A DNA stretch of 64,000 bases from Roseivirga spongicola. GTDB taxonomy: Bacteria > Bacteroidota > Bacteroidia > Cytophagales > Cyclobacteriaceae. The stretch spans positions 1-64,000 of the forward strand of contig NZ_LRPC01000032.1 of assembly GCF_001592965.1 (NCBI RefSeq), in the 5' to 3' direction. How positions within the stretch are numbered: position 1 is the first letter of the stretch; each line of letters starts with the position of its first letter. This document shows, piece after piece, positions 43,803 to 52,240 of the stretch. The translations under genes and the position numbers were made by a program. The notes under the pieces were generated by a model. The model searched no databases and was not told the origin of the DNA. It saw only the letters and a list, made by a program, of their open reading frames with translations.

Positions 43803-45065
43803 CTAATTCACCTTATAGACCATCTGGAAGTTGTTTCTAGAGCGTTGTTCAATAATAACTTGCTTGCCTTCCATTAGCTCGTTAATAGTCTCTTGATTAT
43901 AGTTTTTTACCGTTATCATTTCTAGGCCCTCGTTGTAGTAAATACTGAATTCATCCATCAAAGCGGTTCTTAATTGCTCACGCCTTTTTGGGTCATCATC
44001 CATGCAAATGGTGAAAGAGATGGCCGAGTTTTGCATAAGGTTGATAGTGAGGTTTAGCCTTTTCACATGCTCGAAAATGGTGTAAATGTGAGCCTCGTTG
44101 ATAAATGAAAAGTCACTGATTTTAAACGAAATAACCGTCTGCTTGTCTTTATGGATAATAGCAGGGTTGAGGTTCGGAATCTGGCATTCTTCAATAACAG
44201 TTCCTTTCTCCTGCATATTTTGGAAAGACCTTACATACAGAGGTATTCCTTTTTGAGCTAAAGGTTTAATGGTTTTCGGGTGAATAACCGAGGCACCATA
44301 ATAGGTCATTTCTGCAGCTTCTTTGTAAGGCAGTCTGTCATATAGCTTAGTGTTCTCAAACTTCTTTGGGTCTGCATTGAGTACACCTGGCACATCTTTC
44401 CAAATAGTAACCGAATCGGCACCTAATGAGGTAGCAAAGATCGCTGCACTGAAATCGCTTCCTTCCCGGCCGAGGGTGGTGGTGTTGTATTTAGCATTGC
44501 TGCCAATAAAACCTTGTGTAACCACCACTTTATCTTCCAGATGAGGCATAGCCTGAGACTTGATCATGGCCTGAGATGCACCCCAGTCTACCATTGCTTG
44601 TCTGTGCGTGCTGTTAGTTTTTACTACCTTTCGAGCATCCACCCAAACGGCATCAATGCCTTGTTTATTCAAGTAGGCAGCAATAATTTTTGTGGAAATC
44701 ACTTCGGCCAAAGAAACTGTTTGGTCATAAACAAAGTCATAGCCGAATGCTGAGCTATATCCATTGAGGCCATGGATCAATTGCTCGTAAATTTCTTCCA
44801 TGTCTTCTCTTAAAGTTTGGCTACTCACTAAGCCAAGGTCTTTAATGATGTTGTCATGAAAATCCTTAACCTCTTCAATAGGAATTTCGGCAGGTTCTTC
44901 TTCAATTACTTGGTTTAACAGAGCCTCAAAAGCATTTGTCATTTTGCCCATGGCAGAAACAACCACCAATAATTTCTCATTCTTATGTGCAGCAATAATA
45001 TTGACCATATTCTGCACAGACCCTGCATCTCTAACAGATGCCCCTCCAAACTTAAAGACTTTCAA
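43803..45065 (-). CDS. lysC: Aspartate kinase
   Basis: First step of the aspartate family pathway (Lys, Met, Thr, diaminopimelate): ATP-dependent phosphorylation of Asp. The kinase domain opens with KVFKFGGASV, then SAMGKMTN, and GREGSDFSAAIFA in the substrate site; C-terminal ACT regions carry the regulatory SFKISDFSFINEAHIYTIF and a shortened second ACT unit. No ATG is available. I choose TTG 45065, which gives the family start (L/M)KVFKFGG, 420 aa; TTG 45098 would add 11 residues. Monofunctional; divergent from fbp. Confidence 0.93.
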   Translation of the reverse strand: MKVFKFGGASVRDAGSVQNMVNIIAAHKNEKLLVVVSAMGKMTNAFEALLNQVIEEEPAEIPIEEVKDFHDNIIKDLGLVSSQTLREDMEEIYEQLIHGLNGYSSAFGYDFVYDQTVSLAEVISTKIIAAYLNKQGIDAVWVDARKVVKTNSTHRQAMVDWGASQAMIKSQAMPHLEDKVVVTQGFIGSNAKYNTTTLGREGSDFSAAIFATSLGADSVTIWKDVPGVLNADPKKFENTKLYDRLPYKEAAEMTYYGASVIHPKTIKPLAQKGIPLYVRSFQNMQEKGTVIEECQIPNLNPAIIHKDKQTVISFKISDFSFINEAHIYTIFEHVKRLNLTINLMQNSAISFTICMDDDPKRREQLRTALMDEFSIYYNEGLEMITVKNYNQETINELMEGKQVIIEQRSRNNFQMVYKVN

Positions 45066-45108
45066 GTGACCTAATTGATTTTTACTATTTTCGCGCAAGT
45101 TATTAACG

Positions 45109-45124
45109 TTTGATTAGAATCAAA
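45109..45124. promoter_or_regulatory. Perfect dyad between lysC and fbp
   Basis: TTTGATT-AG-AATCAAA is a 7-bp-arm inverted repeat centred in the short gap between two divergent metabolic genes. It could be an operator acting on both, or overlap one promoter. Confidence 0.45.
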
Positions 45125-45137
45125 TTATAACTCATCA

Positions 45138-46130
45138 ATGGGAAAAGCGGAAAACTCAAGAATTGCCCTTCCGGTGGGCTCTAATCTTGACAGGTTCATT
45201 AACAAGAACCAAGAGGCATTTAAGTATGCAACCGGAGAATTATCACAACTCATTCGCGATTTAGCATATGCAGGTAAGGTGGTAAACAGGGAGATTAACC
45301 GTGCTGGCCTTGCTGGCATTACAGGAGCTTATGGCTCAGAGAACGTTCAGGGAGAAGAACAACAGAACTTGGATGTAGCTGCAAACATTCGTTTCACCAG
45401 AGCTTTGAAAAAAGGTGGTGAAGTGGCAGCTATTATTTCGGAAGAAGATGAAGATATCATCGACCTAAATAATCCAAGGTCTAAATACATCATTGCAATC
45501 GACCCACTAGATGGATCGTCAAATATCGATGTAAACGTCTCTATCGGAACAATTTTTAGCATTTACAGACGGATTTCTCCGGCAGGTAGTCCTGTGCAGG
45601 AAGAAGATGTGCTACAAGCTGGTAAACATCAGGTGGCGGCAGGCTACATTCTTTATGGCTCTTCTACCATGTTTGTTTATACTACTGGTAAAGGGGTAAA
45701 TGGCTTTACGTATGAGCCAAGCCTTGGGGAGTATATTCTTTCTCATCAGAACATGAAGATGCCTAAAGATGGAAAGGTATACTCGGTCAATGAGGGTTCT
45801 TATCGCTCTTTTGACGATGATGTTAAGGCCTATATCGAGACTTGTAAAGACAGAGGTTACTCTGCCCGATACATTGGTTCTTTGGTGGCAGACTTCCATA
45901 GAAATTTACTGAAGGGGGGAATCTATATTTATCCTTCTACCGAGAAAGCGCCTAATGGAAAGCTAAGACTCATGTATGAGTGCAATGCCTTAGCCATGAT
46001 TGCCGAACAAGCTGGAGGTTTAGCAACTGACGGTAAGCAACGAATTATGGATATTGAGCCAGAGAGCTTACACCAGCGTGTACCTTTCTTTGTCGGAAGC
46101 AAGCACATGGTCGAGGAGGCTTCGAAGTAG
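45138..46130 (+). CDS. fbp: Fructose-1,6-bisphosphatase, class I
   Basis: Gluconeogenic phosphatase, 330 aa. It has the metal-binding core EEDEDIIDL and [23 protein letters not shown], the substrate loop [20 protein letters not shown], and [15 protein letters not shown] near the C-terminus. Cytoplasmic. Starts ATG 45138, 16 bp after a dyad shared with divergent lysC. A small membrane-protein frame begins one base after its stop. Confidence 0.97.
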   Translation: MGKAENSRIALPVGSNLDRFINKNQEAFKYATGELSQLIRDLAYAGKVVNREINRAGLAGITGAYGSENVQGEEQQNLDVAANIRFTRALKKGGEVAAIISEEDEDIIDLNNPRSKYIIAIDPLDGSSNIDVNVSIGTIFSIYRRISPAGSPVQEEDVLQAGKHQVAAGYILYGSSTMFVYTTGKGVNGFTYEPSLGEYILSHQNMKMPKDGKVYSVNEGSYRSFDDDVKAYIETCKDRGYSARYIGSLVADFHRNLLKGGIYIYPSTEKAPNGKLRLMYECNALAMIAEQAGGLATDGKQRIMDIEPESLHQRVPFFVGSKHMVEEASK

Positions 46131-46131
46131 T

Positions 46132-46323
46132 TTGGATTTTTTATTGAATCTAATTCCTGATTTAGGAGCAGTTACCAGGTTCTTGATTTTCAAGCCCTTT
46201 TCAAGTAAAAGATTTGCTGATTACTATGATAAAGGACGATCGGAGAAACAAGAGCTAAAGAACTGGTTTGCGGGATTAGTTTTGATAATTGCAGTTATTC
46301 TTTCGATCAAGTGGATGATCTAG
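46132..46323 (+). CDS. Small (63-aa) single-pass membrane protein
   Basis: Starts at TTG 46132, one base after the fbp stop. Sequence runs DFLLNLIPDLGAVTRFLIF, a basic KPFSSKRFADYYDKGRSEKQ section, and a C-terminal hydrophobic helix NWFAGLVLIIAVILSIKWMI. The composition is protein-like and the tail is a clear membrane segment. An in-frame ATG at 46054 lies inside fbp and would add frame-shifted fbp sequence, so I reject it. No known family; possibly co-translated with fbp. Confidence 0.5.
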   Translation: MDFLLNLIPDLGAVTRFLIFKPFSSKRFADYYDKGRSEKQELKNWFAGLVLIIAVILSIKWMI

Positions 46324-46328
46324 GAGGA

Positions 46329-46453
46329 GGCTGTCTCAGAAGCTATAAGTCATTTCCGGCTTTACCTTCATCAATAGGGGATAAAGGCACTCTAAGCCGA
46401 TGGAGATTCCTAGTCGACTTAAGAATGACCGAAGAGGAGCTTTTGAGACAGTC
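46329..46453. mobile_element. MITE-like 125-bp element
   Basis: Termini GGCTGTCTCAGAAGCT (46329-46344) and the reverse complement of 46438-46453 (GACTGTCTCAAAAGCT) match at 14 of 16 positions. The GGCTGTCTCAAAAG-type end resembles IS1182/IS4-like insertion-sequence termini. There is no transposase and no clear target-site duplication. The right end runs into TTTTT, so the element could also act as a terminator for the fbp unit. Confidence 0.5.
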
Positions 46454-46610
46454 TTTTTAGTTTGTAGTGTTTGCGGTATTCAAGAGTTTTATGATGTTGT
46501 TCAGACCTCAAGCATCTCTGTTTAAGTCATCGTTGGTTTGTTTAGCTATGTATAATTAGCTTAATGATGTTTTACTGAACTAGATTTATTGTTTACTGGT
46601 TACTTAATCG

Positions 46611-47858
46611 ATGCGTCCATCACCTTTTGCCTTCCTTATTCTTGTAGTAATTCTCGCTTGGCTAGATTTCTATGCCTATCAAGCGACTAAAACTCTCATC
46701 AGTAAATTCAAGCCAAGGCTTAGAAGCATTATCAGGTACATCTATTTGGCTCAAGCCATAATAATGCTCGGCATGGTTGTATTTCTTTGGTTAGTCCAAA
46801 CAGGAACAACCTCATTTATGTTTCTGCTTTCCATCATCTTCATGAGCTACGCGGCTAAACTTTTGGCGGTTCTTTTTGTCTTCTTCGATGACATAAGAAG
46901 AGTACTGAAATGGTTCTTTGAAGGAAGGAAAAGAAGGTATGAGAAGAGGGTGGCGAGTGGCCAAAAGATGCCTCGCTCTAAGTTTTTAGCGCGTTCTGCT
47001 GTGGTTGCTGCTACCTTGCCGGTAGTAACCATGAGCTTTGGAATTGTTAAAGGCGCTTATGATTACCGAATAAGAAGAAGACGTGTTTATTTGCCTAATC
47101 TTCCGAAGGGGTTTGAAGGTGTAAAAGTTGCACAGTTATCCGACATTCATAGCGGTAGTTTCTTTGATAAAACAGCAGTTCAAGGAGGGATAGATCTCCT
47201 GCTGAATGAGAAACCTGACATGGTTTTCTTTACTGGAGACTTGGTAAATAATGAAACCAAAGAAGTGAAGGAGTACATGGACATATTTTCTAAGGTGAAG
47301 GCCGATTTGGGTGTTTATTCTACCCTAGGAAATCACGATTATGGCGACTATAGATCTTGGCCTTCGCAAGCTGCCAAGCGCAATAACTTGGAAGATATGA
47401 TCAAGGTGCATGAGCGGATGGGCTGGAATCTGATGATGAACGAAAACCAGTCTATTAAGGTAGGTACTGAGCAAATATCGGTGATTGGTGTAGAAAACTG
47501 GGGGGCAGGTAGGTTTGCGAAGTACGGAGACCTCTCGAAAGCTGCTTTGAATGCCGAAGGAGACGTGAAACTTTTACTTTCTCACGATCCAAGTCATTGG
47601 GACGCTCAAGTACGAGATCAGCAGCCAGATATTGACCTAATGTTCGCTGGTCACACGCATGGAATGCAGCTTGGTGTGGAAATAGGAGACTGGCGATGGA
47701 GTCCGTCTAAGTATATCTACAAGCAGTGGGCGGACCTCTACAAAGAAGGAGATCAGTACCTGTATGTTAATAGAGGGTATGGCTTCTTAGGCTTTCCTGG
47801 TAGAATTGGTATTTATCCTGAAATTACCGTGCTGGAGTTAACTTCCAAGCCAGTATAA
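46611..47858 (+). CDS. Membrane-anchored metallophosphoesterase
   Basis: A 415-aa calcineurin-like phosphoesterase. About four hydrophobic segments lie in the first 150 residues, including one around 125-148 preceded by basic residues; the catalytic domain then begins LPKGFEGVKVAQLSDIHSG. Metal ligands are visible in order: SDIH, FFTGDLVNN, TLGNHDYGDY, LLSHDPSHW and FAGHTHGMQLG. Related proteins cleave phosphodiester substrates such as UDP-diacylglucosamine or lipids; the substrate here is unknown. Monocistronic; the MITE-like element is upstream. Confidence 0.9.
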   Translation: MRPSPFAFLILVVILAWLDFYAYQATKTLISKFKPRLRSIIRYIYLAQAIIMLGMVVFLWLVQTGTTSFMFLLSIIFMSYAAKLLAVLFVFFDDIRRVLKWFFEGRKRRYEKRVASGQKMPRSKFLARSAVVAATLPVVTMSFGIVKGAYDYRIRRRRVYLPNLPKGFEGVKVAQLSDIHSGSFFDKTAVQGGIDLLLNEKPDMVFFTGDLVNNETKEVKEYMDIFSKVKADLGVYSTLGNHDYGDYRSWPSQAAKRNNLEDMIKVHERMGWNLMMNENQSIKVGTEQISVIGVENWGAGRFAKYGDLSKAALNAEGDVKLLLSHDPSHWDAQVRDQQPDIDLMFAGHTHGMQLGVEIGDWRWSPSKYIYKQWADLYKEGDQYLYVNRGYGFLGFPGRIGIYPEITVLELTSKPV

Positions 47859-47972
47859 GGCTTCTAAAATTAGTTCAGAACAAGTCTGTAGAAATTCTGT
47901 TTTGCCATTTCTAGGAATCCTCTATATTGAGTTCTAAAGATTTTAACTGTTTCTTATTTAGGGAGGTGTGAT

Positions 47973-48584
47973 ATGGCAAGTATTTCTAAGAAGCTCAAGT
48001 GGACAGCCGCTTTACTCATCGTTTTTCTCTTAATAATTGCGACCAATCTGGTAGATAGGCAGCACTTTAGAAGAGTGAAAGAGTCGGTTGTGGCTATGTA
48101 TGAAGACCGTTTGGTGGTAAAAGATCTCATCTTTGAGTTGAAGCTACTGGTAGACCAGAAGAAATTGGCCCTATTGACAGAAAACGAGGCGTTTTTTGCC
48201 GATCAAAACGAACAAGTAAATGACTCTATTGATGCTTTGGTAGAGCGCTTTTATGCTACTCAACTTACTGCTGAAGAAAGAGATTACTTAAACGCCTTTG
48301 TTGAGAAAACAGAAACTTTAAGACCTATCGAAGAGCGGGTTTATACAGACCCACAAGCAGAAGAACAGTTAGCCAAAAGTCTACATGCTTTAGAGTCAGA
48401 TTTGTATGTACTATCAAAGATTCAGTTAAGCGAAGGAAAGGTTCAACTAATGAAGGCCAGTAAGTCCGTCAATGCCATGGACTACCTAACTAACCTCGAA
48501 TTAATTGCACTAATTGTAATAGCGGTCTTTGTAATATTTATATGGGTATATAACCCTAAAAGCAGCTTATCTACTAGCAGTTGA
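47973..48584 (+). CDS. Orphan four-helix-bundle sensor-like membrane protein
   Basis: A 203-aa protein with transmembrane helices at both ends (about 10-27 and 175-193) and a long helical, charged periplasmic loop between them (RRVKESVVAMYEDRLVVKDL; LDALVERFY-like heptads). This matches the 4HB_MCP sensory module of chemoreceptors, but the protein stops about 10 residues after the second helix, so it has no HAMP, kinase or methyl-accepting part. It has a good ribosome site (GGGAGGTG, 7 nt before ATG 47973), which is rare in this genome. Signal partner unknown. Confidence 0.75.
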   Translation: MASISKKLKWTAALLIVFLLIIATNLVDRQHFRRVKESVVAMYEDRLVVKDLIFELKLLVDQKKLALLTENEAFFADQNEQVNDSIDALVERFYATQLTAEERDYLNAFVEKTETLRPIEERVYTDPQAEEQLAKSLHALESDLYVLSKIQLSEGKVQLMKASKSVNAMDYLTNLELIALIVIAVFVIFIWVYNPKSSLSTSS

Positions 48585-48708
48585 GACTATCTCTACTTGC
48601 ATAAATTAGGTGTCGATTCTGCCGAACCTATGCTGTTTAACCCTGAGAGAGATTCGCGTAGAAGCTCATGATTTGAGGAAGGTTTCTCAGTTAATAACTC
48701 TGCACAAA

Positions 48709-49134
48709 TTACATTCCCAGCCCTTCTAAGTGCTTTACCTTATGGTAGGTGAGAGCCGCTTTAATACATTGCTTTAATTCATGAAGGGGTAGCTCTTCAT
48801 TGAGTTGGAAAACAATAGCCCTCGTTCCTTCATAATTGAATAAGTCGCCAAATTTTTCTTTGAAGGAAGGAACCAGCTTACTCGTACATTGGAAATACAT
48901 GGCATATTGGTCTGGGTTCTTCGGTTTCCAATCAATGCGAAGTGTGCTGCCAATCTTGGTTACATAGCTAGGTTCTCCCCATTTTAAGGTTTCTTCTAAC
49001 CACTCTATTTGCTCAACCTCTTTAGCTGTTTCAATAATAAGGCGTTGCAGCTCTTCAATCTTCGGTTTTACTTCAGTAGGATATTTGTCAAAGACAGTTT
49101 CTACTTCTGGTTTTGAGTTAATGATAAGTGACAT
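48709..49134 (-). CDS. DUF1801 protein
   Basis: A 141-aa cytoplasmic protein of the DUF1801 (YdhG-like) family: EETLKWGEPSYV (residues about 45-56), then TLRIDWKPKNPDQYAMYFQC and the terminal helix LKQCIKAALTYHKVKHLEGLG. The family fold is two-layer alpha/beta with no defined enzymatic activity. It is followed upstream (20 bp) by a lipoprotein gene on the same strand, but nothing else indicates function. Confidence 0.85.
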   Translation of the reverse strand: MSLIINSKPEVETVFDKYPTEVKPKIEELQRLIIETAKEVEQIEWLEETLKWGEPSYVTKIGSTLRIDWKPKNPDQYAMYFQCTSKLVPSFKEKFGDLFNYEGTRAIVFQLNEELPLHELKQCIKAALTYHKVKHLEGLGM

Positions 49135-49154
49135 GCTTACTGTTCCTACATCCG

Positions 49155-49571
49155 TTATTGAAAGGAGTAATTTACGAAATCTACTTGACCAGATTCGCTA
49201 ATGGTTACCTCTTTACTTTCTACTATTTCATCATCAACTCTAATGGTCATTTTTATAGTATAAGGCTCAAAGGGAACGCCCACTTGTACCTCGGAGAGAT
49301 CTCTATAATTTATTGTGGCAATGGTTAGGTAGGCAACTGTAGTATTCGGGTAACTTATGTCTAAAGGCAAATTGTCATTACTAGACGAACGCCAAGAAAT
49401 ATCGAGGTTATCTCCTTCAATATCCAAGTCAATTTCAGACCCTCTTTTATCAGAGGCTTCTATTGTAAAACGAATATCATGTGTTTGCGGATATGCTTCG
49501 AAAGGCGCAGGTTCGTCTGAGCAAGATAGTACCAACAATAGGGCGAAGGTAGACAGGATGAGCTTTTTCAT
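49155..49571 (-). CDS. Hypothetical small lipoprotein
   Basis: A 138-aa predicted lipoprotein (MKKLILSTFALLLVLSC, lipid Cys17) whose mature part is an Ig-like all-beta domain by appearance (IRFTIEASDKRGSEIDLDI; PYTIKMTIRVDDEIVESKEV). I recognise no family. Twenty bp upstream of the DUF1801 gene, so perhaps one transcript. Confidence 0.72.
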   Translation of the reverse strand: MKKLILSTFALLLVLSCSDEPAPFEAYPQTHDIRFTIEASDKRGSEIDLDIEGDNLDISWRSSSNDNLPLDISYPNTTVAYLTIATINYRDLSEVQVGVPFEPYTIKMTIRVDDEIVESKEVTISESGQVDFVNYSFQ

Positions 49572-49709
49572 AGGTGAATTATTGAGGGTGCGAAATTAGT
49601 AATATCTACATCTTCTCCAATTCAACTGATTCATTTTGAGTGCATTCCGCTGGTTGAGGATGGATGTGTAACTCTCTGATTTTACTCTTCAAAAATTTCT
49701 TTTGGCTTT

Positions 49710-49775
49710 TCAGGAACTCAAAAAAAGTATTTGCGTTAGGAACTTGGAAACTATAAATGTTTTTGAGTTTCCTGA
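49710..49775. promoter_or_regulatory. Large inverted repeat before the efflux operon
   Basis: TCAGGAACTCAAAAA (49710-49724) and the reverse complement of 49760-49775 (TCAGGAAACTCAAAAA) match fully apart from one bulged A, with a 35-nt loop. It ends 57 bp upstream of the TolC start. It may be a regulator site, an attenuator hairpin or a small MITE. Confidence 0.6.
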
Positions 49776-49832
49776 TCATTTAGAATGTCAGATTTAGAGA
49801 AAGAGAAAGATTAAAAACAACAGCAACGAAGA

Positions 49833-51173
49833 ATGAAAAAATTGATATTGATTTTTCTGATAGGAACCAGCCCGTTGATTGCCCAAGAAGGTAGGCGACT
49901 CAGTTTGGCTGATGCCATCAACTATGCCTTAGAGCACAAAGCCGAAGCTCAAAAGGCACGCTTAGATATACAAAAAGGCGAGCTTGAAATAGCAGAAACT
50001 AAAGCAGGGGCTCTGCCAAGTTTGGCTATTAGCGGAAACACAAGTTATAATCCGCTATTGCAAGAAAATGTGTTGCCAGGCGAAATATTCGGCCAACCTG
50101 GTACCAACGTTAGAGTAGCTTTCGGCCAAAAGTGGACATCTACCTTCACTGCTCAAGTAAACCAAACCATATTCAATCAAGCGGTTTTTACTGGGCTAAA
50201 GGCAGCCAGATCTACCCGCGAGTTTTATCTCATCAATGCTGAGCTTACTGAAGAGCAGGTCATTGAAAAGGTGGCTACCGCTTACTATCAGGTATATCAG
50301 GCTCAACAGAGCTTAGAAAACTTAGAGAGTAACCTTACTCTTACTGAACAAACGGTGGAAATCATTCAAGGACTTTATGAGTCTGGGTTAGCCAAGAAAA
50401 TCGACTATGACAGAAGTCAAGTAGCACTAAACAACGCTAAGTCTAATAGACAGCAGGTTTTGAATGCTGTTCAGCAAACCGAAAACGCACTGAAATTCAT
50501 GATAGGTATGTCTATTGATGAACCTATTTCATTGCCTGAAGAAAGCTTCGAGCCAACAACTTTATTCACTCAAAATGCCGATTTCTTGTCTCAACGAACA
50601 GAAGTGAAACTTATGGATAAGCAGCTCGAGCTTTTAGAGTGGCGAAAGAAGGCTACCGAAGCCGAATATTACCCTACTGCCTCCCTTTCAGCTAGCTACG
50701 GATGGTTAGGCCAAGGAAGTAAAATGCCTTGGTGGAATGGCGAAAGCAACGGTGTTTTCTGGTCAGACCTTTCATCTATTGGTCTGAATCTGAGGATTCC
50801 AATTTTTAGCGGTTTTGCTACCAAGTCTAGGGTAGGCAAAGCAAAGATAGAAATTGCTAAAGCTGAGGCCGATATGAGAGATACTATGCTGGGTTTACAA
50901 CTGGCTTATAACAATGCCAGAGCGCAATTACAAAACAGCTTAATAACTATTGAGAACCAAGAGAAAAATGTTCAGTTGGCCGAATCGGTGCTAACCGATA
51001 CACAAAACAACTACAGTCTAGGCTTAGCAACTCTTAACGATATGCTCGATGCTGAAAGAGACCTTTCAGATGCTAAAGACAATCTCACAAGCGCAAAACT
51101 CGATTACAAACTAGCAGAAATAGAACTTTTGAAGTCTGAGGGTTCCCTTAGAACTCTAACTGAAATCAAATAA
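49833..51173 (+). CDS. TolC-family outer-membrane efflux protein
   Basis: A 446-aa exported outer-membrane channel: signal peptide to about residue 17 (LIGTSPLIA-QEG), then two OEP repeats of long helices and short strands; the characteristic LADAINYALEHKAEAQKARL opens the first helix and the second repeat runs from about 230. First gene of the operon, 4 bp before the adaptor. It exports substrates delivered by the adaptor-RND pair to the outside. Confidence 0.93.
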   Translation: MKKLILIFLIGTSPLIAQEGRRLSLADAINYALEHKAEAQKARLDIQKGELEIAETKAGALPSLAISGNTSYNPLLQENVLPGEIFGQPGTNVRVAFGQKWTSTFTAQVNQTIFNQAVFTGLKAARSTREFYLINAELTEEQVIEKVATAYYQVYQAQQSLENLESNLTLTEQTVEIIQGLYESGLAKKIDYDRSQVALNNAKSNRQQVLNAVQQTENALKFMIGMSIDEPISLPEESFEPTTLFTQNADFLSQRTEVKLMDKQLELLEWRKKATEAEYYPTASLSASYGWLGQGSKMPWWNGESNGVFWSDLSSIGLNLRIPIFSGFATKSRVGKAKIEIAKAEADMRDTMLGLQLAYNNARAQLQNSLITIENQEKNVQLAESVLTDTQNNYSLGLATLNDMLDAERDLSDAKDNLTSAKLDYKLAEIELLKSEGSLRTLTEIK

Positions 51174-51177
51174 AAAA

Positions 51178-52230
51178 ATGAAAAAGACAATCATAACCAT
51201 AATCACCTTGGTGGCGGTTGCCACCGCGTTTTACTTCATTCTTAAATCCAACAAAGAAAAGAATGAAGAAGAAGTAGCCATAGTTGCTCAAACCAATAGC
51301 GAAGTAGCCGTTAGAGTGTCCGCTGTTCAGAATGAAGAGATAAGCGAAGGATTTAGCGTAAACGGTTCTTTCATTCCTAAAACCACAGCAGAGATTTCTG
51401 CAGAAGTAGGGGGGCAATTGATAGCACTGAAAGTAAAAGAAGGAAGTGTAGTAAAAGCTGGGCAGGTCATTGCTCAAATAGCTCAAGACAAAATGGATAT
51501 CAGCGTGAGTAATGCTAAAGCCAACTTAGATAATGCCATACTCACTTTAGAAAGATATGAAGCTGCGCACAAAACAGGCGGTATCACTACTGCTCAATTA
51601 GATCAGGCGAAGCTTCAGGTTGAAAATGCCAAGGCTCAATATGAGTCGGCTAAGTTGAACTCGGGAGATACCAGGGTGATCACAAAGGTTAGTGGAGTTG
51701 TAAACGACAAGAAGGTTGAAGTCGGTGCGGTTGTGAACCCTGGTGCTCCTATTGTTGAGGTGGTAGACATTTCTTCTCTCAAGCTTAGGGTAGAGGTAGA
51801 TGAAGTGTTGGTTAGTAGATTGGCTGTTGGTCAGCAAGTTACTTTAGTGCCTAGGGCCACTAATGAAGAGGTTACTGGTACAATCAGCTTTATAGCCCCA
51901 GCTTCTAATGGTGCTTTAAAATTCCCGGTAGAAATTACAGTAGATAACAGTGAAAGTAAACTTAGGGCAGGCATGTATGCTACGGCCAAATTTGCTTCAG
52001 AAGAAACACAGGCAAGGCTTACAATACCAAGAGCAGCATTTGTAGGTAGTGTGAGTAACAATGAAGTTTTTGTGGTAAAGAACGGAGTAGCACAACTCAC
52101 AAAAATTAAGTCTGGTGTAAACTATGGCGAAAAGGTAGAGGTGGTAGCTGGTCTCAAAGCTGGCGACCAAGTAGTAACCAGTGGTCAGATTAACCTGACA
52201 GATGAAGCTAAAGTAAGAATCATCAAATAA
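51178..52230 (+). CDS. RND periplasmic adaptor (HlyD/AcrA family)
   Basis: Membrane-fusion protein of 350 aa, anchored by one N-terminal hydrophobic segment (residues 4-21) and lacking a lipobox. Domains in order: lipoyl half (AEISAEVGGQLIALKVKEGSVVKAGQVIAQI, about 70-100), helical hairpin (LDQAKLQVENAKAQYESAKL), second lipoyl half, beta-barrel (VTLVPRATNEEVTGTISFI) and membrane-proximal domain. It bridges the TolC protein and RND pump; gaps of 4 and 10 bp to its neighbours show an operon. Confidence 0.94.
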   Translation: MKKTIITIITLVAVATAFYFILKSNKEKNEEEVAIVAQTNSEVAVRVSAVQNEEISEGFSVNGSFIPKTTAEISAEVGGQLIALKVKEGSVVKAGQVIAQIAQDKMDISVSNAKANLDNAILTLERYEAAHKTGGITTAQLDQAKLQVENAKAQYESAKLNSGDTRVITKVSGVVNDKKVEVGAVVNPGAPIVEVVDISSLKLRVEVDEVLVSRLAVGQQVTLVPRATNEEVTGTISFIAPASNGALKFPVEITVDNSESKLRAGMYATAKFASEETQARLTIPRAAFVGSVSNNEVFVVKNGVAQLTKIKSGVNYGEKVEVVAGLKAGDQVVTSGQINLTDEAKVRIIK

Positions 52231-52240
52231 GAAAGCCGAA

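Noticed and set aside
46054-46131. ATG start inside fbp for the small membrane protein
   Set aside because: The added residues are only an out-of-frame reading of fbp; TTG 46132 gives the sensible protein.
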